Assembly: GCA_021845945.1 (NCBI GenBank)
Contig: JAJZRD010000195.1
Span: 1 to 7,336 of the forward strand
Source of the DNA: Chloroflexota bacterium
GTDB lineage: Bacteria > Chloroflexota > UBA6077
DNA length: 7,336 nt
Direction of reading: 5' to 3'
Position numbers and translations under genes: made by a program. The notes beneath the pieces were generated by a model. That model was not told where the DNA came from. It did not search any database and worked only from the letters and a program-made list of their open reading frames with translations. Shown one piece after another: positions 5,304-7,336 of the stretch; position 1 is the first letter of the stretch, and every line of letters begins with the position of its first letter.

Positions 5304-6998
5304 TTAGGCCGGCTCGGCGTAGATGGCCGACCACTTCTCGGTGGCGATGGAACCCACGCCCTTGACCTTGGCCGAGTGGACGATCGGGAAGTTCTGCACC
5401 CAGAGGAAGATCCAGGGAGCATCGTCCCAGATGATCTTGGAGGCCTGGGCGTACTGATCTGCCCGCTCCTTCTCGTTGGTGTTCACGTTCGCTTTGTTCA
5501 GCAGGTCCTCCACCTGCGGATTGGTGTAGTGAGCACCCGCGAGCCCGGCGGGCGGCCAGTTGGACTTCTGGAACTGAACCATCTGCTGGGCGGCGTCCAG
5601 CATCATCGGGGCCCAGCCCAGCATGTGGACGTCGCCGGTGGACTTCTCCGGCGCCACGTTGACCGTTGCCATGTAGGTGGGCCAATCCATGGTCTGGCCC
5701 TCCACGTTGATCCCCACGTCCCGCAGGTTGCCCATGATGGCCTGAGAGGCCGCGGCATCCTGGACGTAGCGGCCGGTGGGATAGTACATCTTGATGGAGA
5801 CGTTGTTGTAGCCGCCCTGCTTCAGCAGCTCCTTGGCCTTGTTGGGGTCGTAGGGGTATGGGCCGCTCTTGGCGTAGCCGAACAGTGAGGGCGCCATCGG
5901 CGCGTCGGACAGCTGGGCCGCACCGAACAGCACGCTCTTGATGATCCCCTCCTTGTCCACGGCGTAGTTGAGCGCCTGGCGGAAGATCTTGTCCTTGGTC
6001 GGTCCGCTGCGGGTGCAGTCGATGGCCATGTAGATGGTGCGGTCGCTCTGCCCCATGATCACCTTGACCTGGTTGTTGGCCTGCAGCTTGGGGATGTCGG
6101 AGACGGGCGGCAGGATGATGATGTCCGCCTGGCCGGCCAGCAGCAGGCTCTCTCGGGTGGCTGCCTCAGCGGCGATCTTGATCTGCACCGTCTGGTAGTA
6201 GGGCTTGCGGCCCCAGTACTTCTCGTTGCGGACCAGCACCACCTCGGAGCCCTTGACCCGGCTCTTGTACATGTAGGGGCCGGTGCCCACCGGTTCCTCG
6301 TTGTAGCTGGTGGGGAAGTTCTTGGCCGTGTTGGGCGACACGATGGCATAGGCGGAGGCGGTCATGGCGGCGAGGAAGGGCGGCAGCGGGGCCTTCAGGT
6401 TGAAGCGGACGGTGTTGGGGTCCACTACCGTGACGGAGTCGACGGTGGTCATCAGCCCGCGCAGCGGCGCCTTAATGTTGGGGCTGAGAAGCCGATCCCA
6501 GCTCAGCTTCACCGCCTCGGCGTTGAAGGGAGCGCCATCGTGGAAGGTCACCCCCCGGCGCAGCTTGAAGGTGTAGCTCTTCCCGTCTGGGCTCGCCTCC
6601 CACGACTCGGCCAGGGCCGGCCGCATCTTTCCGTCCTCGCCCAGGGACAGCAAGCTCTCGTTGACGTAGTCCACGATGTTCTGGATCGTCGTGGTCGTCT
6701 GACCCACCGGGTCCAGGGTGTCGGGATCGACGCCGATCACCAGGCGGATCGTCTCCGTGCCGACCTTTTCGGCGGAGGCCGCCGTGGGGGCGGCAGCGGC
6801 AGCCGGAGCTCCACCTGAGGCAGCCGTGGGCTGGGCGCCGCCGGCGGGTTTGGCGGGGGCGGCGGTGGGGCTGGGCGTCGAGGCCGGCGCGCAGGCTGCC
6901 AGCAGGGCGGTGCTCGTGACGCCCAGGGCGGCCTTCAGAAAGGTGCGGCGGTTTAGGCGGCGTGCGGGCTCGGTTTCGCGATGACTTTTCTCCTCCAT
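5304..6998 (-). CDS. Tat-exported lipoprotein, family 5 extracellular solute-binding protein (peptide/nickel class)
   Basis: The substrate-capturing protein of the importer, 564 residues, expected to be lipid-anchored on the outer face of the cytoplasmic membrane. The N-terminus has a twin-arginine motif NRRTFLK (16-22), a hydrophobic stretch (23-34) and a lipobox LLAAC with the lipidated Cys at 36. A low-complexity Ala/Pro/Thr/Gly linker follows (about 38-76). The mature domain shows the family 5 signature AESWEASPDGKSYTFKLRRG through VTFHDG (130-155) and PVGTGPY (236-242). The ligand is not determinable: family members bind peptides, nickel chelates, opines, oligosaccharides or glutathione. 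The frame is open upstream to 7298, but the ATG at 6998 is chosen because GGGAGGA lies 9 nt before it and the signal peptide starts right after. It is the first gene of the operon, followed by the two permeases. Confidence 0.95.
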   Translation of the reverse strand: MEEKSHRETEPARRLNRRTFLKAALGVTSTALLAACAPASTPSPTAAPAKPAGGAQPTAASGGAPAAAAAPTAASAEKVGTETIRLVIGVDPDTLDPVGQTTTTIQNIVDYVNESLLSLGEDGKMRPALAESWEASPDGKSYTFKLRRGVTFHDGAPFNAEAVKLSWDRLLSPNIKAPLRGLMTTVDSVTVVDPNTVRFNLKAPLPPFLAAMTASAYAIVSPNTAKNFPTSYNEEPVGTGPYMYKSRVKGSEVVLVRNEKYWGRKPYYQTVQIKIAAEAATRESLLLAGQADIIILPPVSDIPKLQANNQVKVIMGQSDRTIYMAIDCTRSGPTKDKIFRQALNYAVDKEGIIKSVLFGAAQLSDAPMAPSLFGYAKSGPYPYDPNKAKELLKQGGYNNVSIKMYYPTGRYVQDAAASQAIMGNLRDVGINVEGQTMDWPTYMATVNVAPEKSTGDVHMLGWAPMMLDAAQQMVQFQKSNWPPAGLAGAHYTNPQVEDLLNKANVNTNEKERADQYAQASKIIWDDAPWIFLWVQNFPIVHSAKVKGVGSIATEKWSAIYAEPA

Positions 6999-7006
6999 GT
7001 CGGCTT

Positions 7007-7013
7007 TCCTCCC
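7007..7013 (-). promoter_or_regulatory. Ribosome binding site deciding the binding-protein start
   Basis: GGGAGGA on the minus strand; the GGAGG core ends 9 nt before the ATG at 6998. It supports this start over upstream ATG codons in the same open frame, which have no such site and would bury the Tat signal. Confidence 0.75.
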
Positions 7014-7032
7014 ATCGATATTTCGAACCTGA

Positions 7033-7067
7033 ACCGGATCTCCGGTGGCATTCGCGGCTGTACGAAT
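7033..7067 (-). other. Two adjacent small hairpins in the leader of the binding-protein gene
   Basis: On the minus strand ATTCG (loop of 8) CGAAT spans 7067-7050, and ACCGG AGAT CCGGT spans 7046-7033, three bases later. They sit about 20-55 nt before the SD. No T-run follows, so they are not terminators. Both stems are only 5 bp and could be chance in GC-rich DNA. Confidence 0.35.
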
Positions 7068-7082
7068 CCCTTGATCCTCGCG

Positions 7083-7141
7083 CGGTGCGAAACCAGGAAG
7101 GACCTTCGCGGCGGTGCGACCCGGGGCTGGCGACGGTGCGA
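7083..7141 (-). repeat. Three direct copies of TCGCACCG upstream of the importer operon
   Basis: The octamer TCGCACCG occurs on the minus strand at 7141-7134, 7119-7112 and 7090-7083, exactly repeated each time. Starts are 22 and 29 nt apart, and each copy is followed by a GC-rich tail with loose similarity (TCGCC, CCGCG, CGCGA). The set lies about 85-143 bp before the ATG at 6998, where an operator array would be placed. No protein is known to bind it from the sequence alone. Confidence 0.5.
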
Positions 7142-7336
7142 GCAACGGATGATGTACGTTCAGTTGATGATCTGCGACCTGCAAGGTGGTGGAGCGGTGA
7201 TGACCGAGGCTCCGGCCGGGTTCCGTGAGGGCGAGCAACCGCAGGTTGATCTCGGCGGCAACTCTGCCTGCCGGCAACCACGGCCCTGGGCTGCCCATGG
7301 ATGCTGCCGAACCCTTCGGTGAGGTCGGTCGGCATC

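Larger units (their letters stand above)
6999..7336. other. Leader region of the binding-protein operon, no convincing gene
   Basis: No reading frame on either strand in these 338 bases gives a protein I recognise. In-frame extension of the binding-protein ORF to 7298 yields unstructured sequence in front of a complete signal peptide, so it is not used. The region holds three TCGCACCG repeats, two adjacent small hairpins and the SD of the binding-protein gene. I see no good -35/-10 pair. It may include the 3' end or untranslated tail of an upstream gene outside the window. Confidence 0.6.

Noticed and set aside
7014..7032. GGTTCGAAA, resembling a tRNA T-loop
   Set aside because: The flanking bases do not form a 5-bp T-stem and no acceptor, D or anticodon arm surrounds it.
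7080..7141. T-box-like sequence (GGGTCGCACCGC) in the leader
   Set aside because: It only loosely resembles the T-box GGGTGGNACCGCG core. I found no specifier stem or terminator/antiterminator pair, and the word is part of a direct repeat.
6999..7298. N-terminal extension of the binding protein by 100 codons
   Set aside because: It would place unstructured sequence before a complete Tat lipoprotein signal. The ATG at 6998 has a good SD and the upstream ATG does not.
1..7336. CRISPR array, insertion sequence or RNA gene
   Set aside because: No regularly spaced repeat units, transposase-like frame, or tRNA/rRNA sequence was seen on either strand.

Overview
All recognisable genes lie on the minus strand, so transcription runs from high to low coordinates. 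The DNA is GC-rich by eye, with G/C-ending codons throughout. The Tat-type lipoprotein binding protein with a long Ala/Pro/Thr linker, and the GTAGGG/CCCTAC-bordered palindrome, suggest a Chloroflexota-like or similar GC-rich free-living bacterium. That placement is inference: there is no rRNA or marker gene here.

Layout, in order of transcription. (1) 7336-6999: about 340 bases with no convincing gene; it holds three TCGCACCG direct repeats, two small hairpins and a good Shine-Dalgarno (SD) sequence. (2) 6998-3416: an uptake operon of the peptide/nickel ABC class, made of a Tat-exported lipoprotein binding protein (family 5) and two inner-membrane permeases of DppB and DppC type. The permease genes overlap by 8 bp. 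A 75-nt palindrome separates the binding-protein gene from the permeases. No ATPase gene follows. (3) 3401-3323: a strong 39-nt hairpin just after the last permease, then a promoter-like pair ending almost at an ATG. (4) 3322-1: a second operon of an amino-group (N6A/N4C type) DNA methyltransferase with a zinc ribbon, a methenyl-THF cyclohydrolase/formimino-THF cyclodeaminase (FchA type), and folD, which is cut by the window edge.

The transporter operon imports a small solute, probably peptide-like, and must borrow ATPases from elsewhere. FchA and FolD interconvert 5,10-methylene-, 5,10-methenyl- and 10-formyl-THF. The methyltransferase is a solitary enzyme with no restriction gene beside it. 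Its link to the folate genes is tight spacing only.

No clear new multi-gene system is visible. The points most worth a second look are the methyltransferase (architecture, shortened end, probable leaderless start), the palindrome between the binding-protein and permease genes with its competing hairpin at the next start codon, and the hairpin/promoter junction between the operons.
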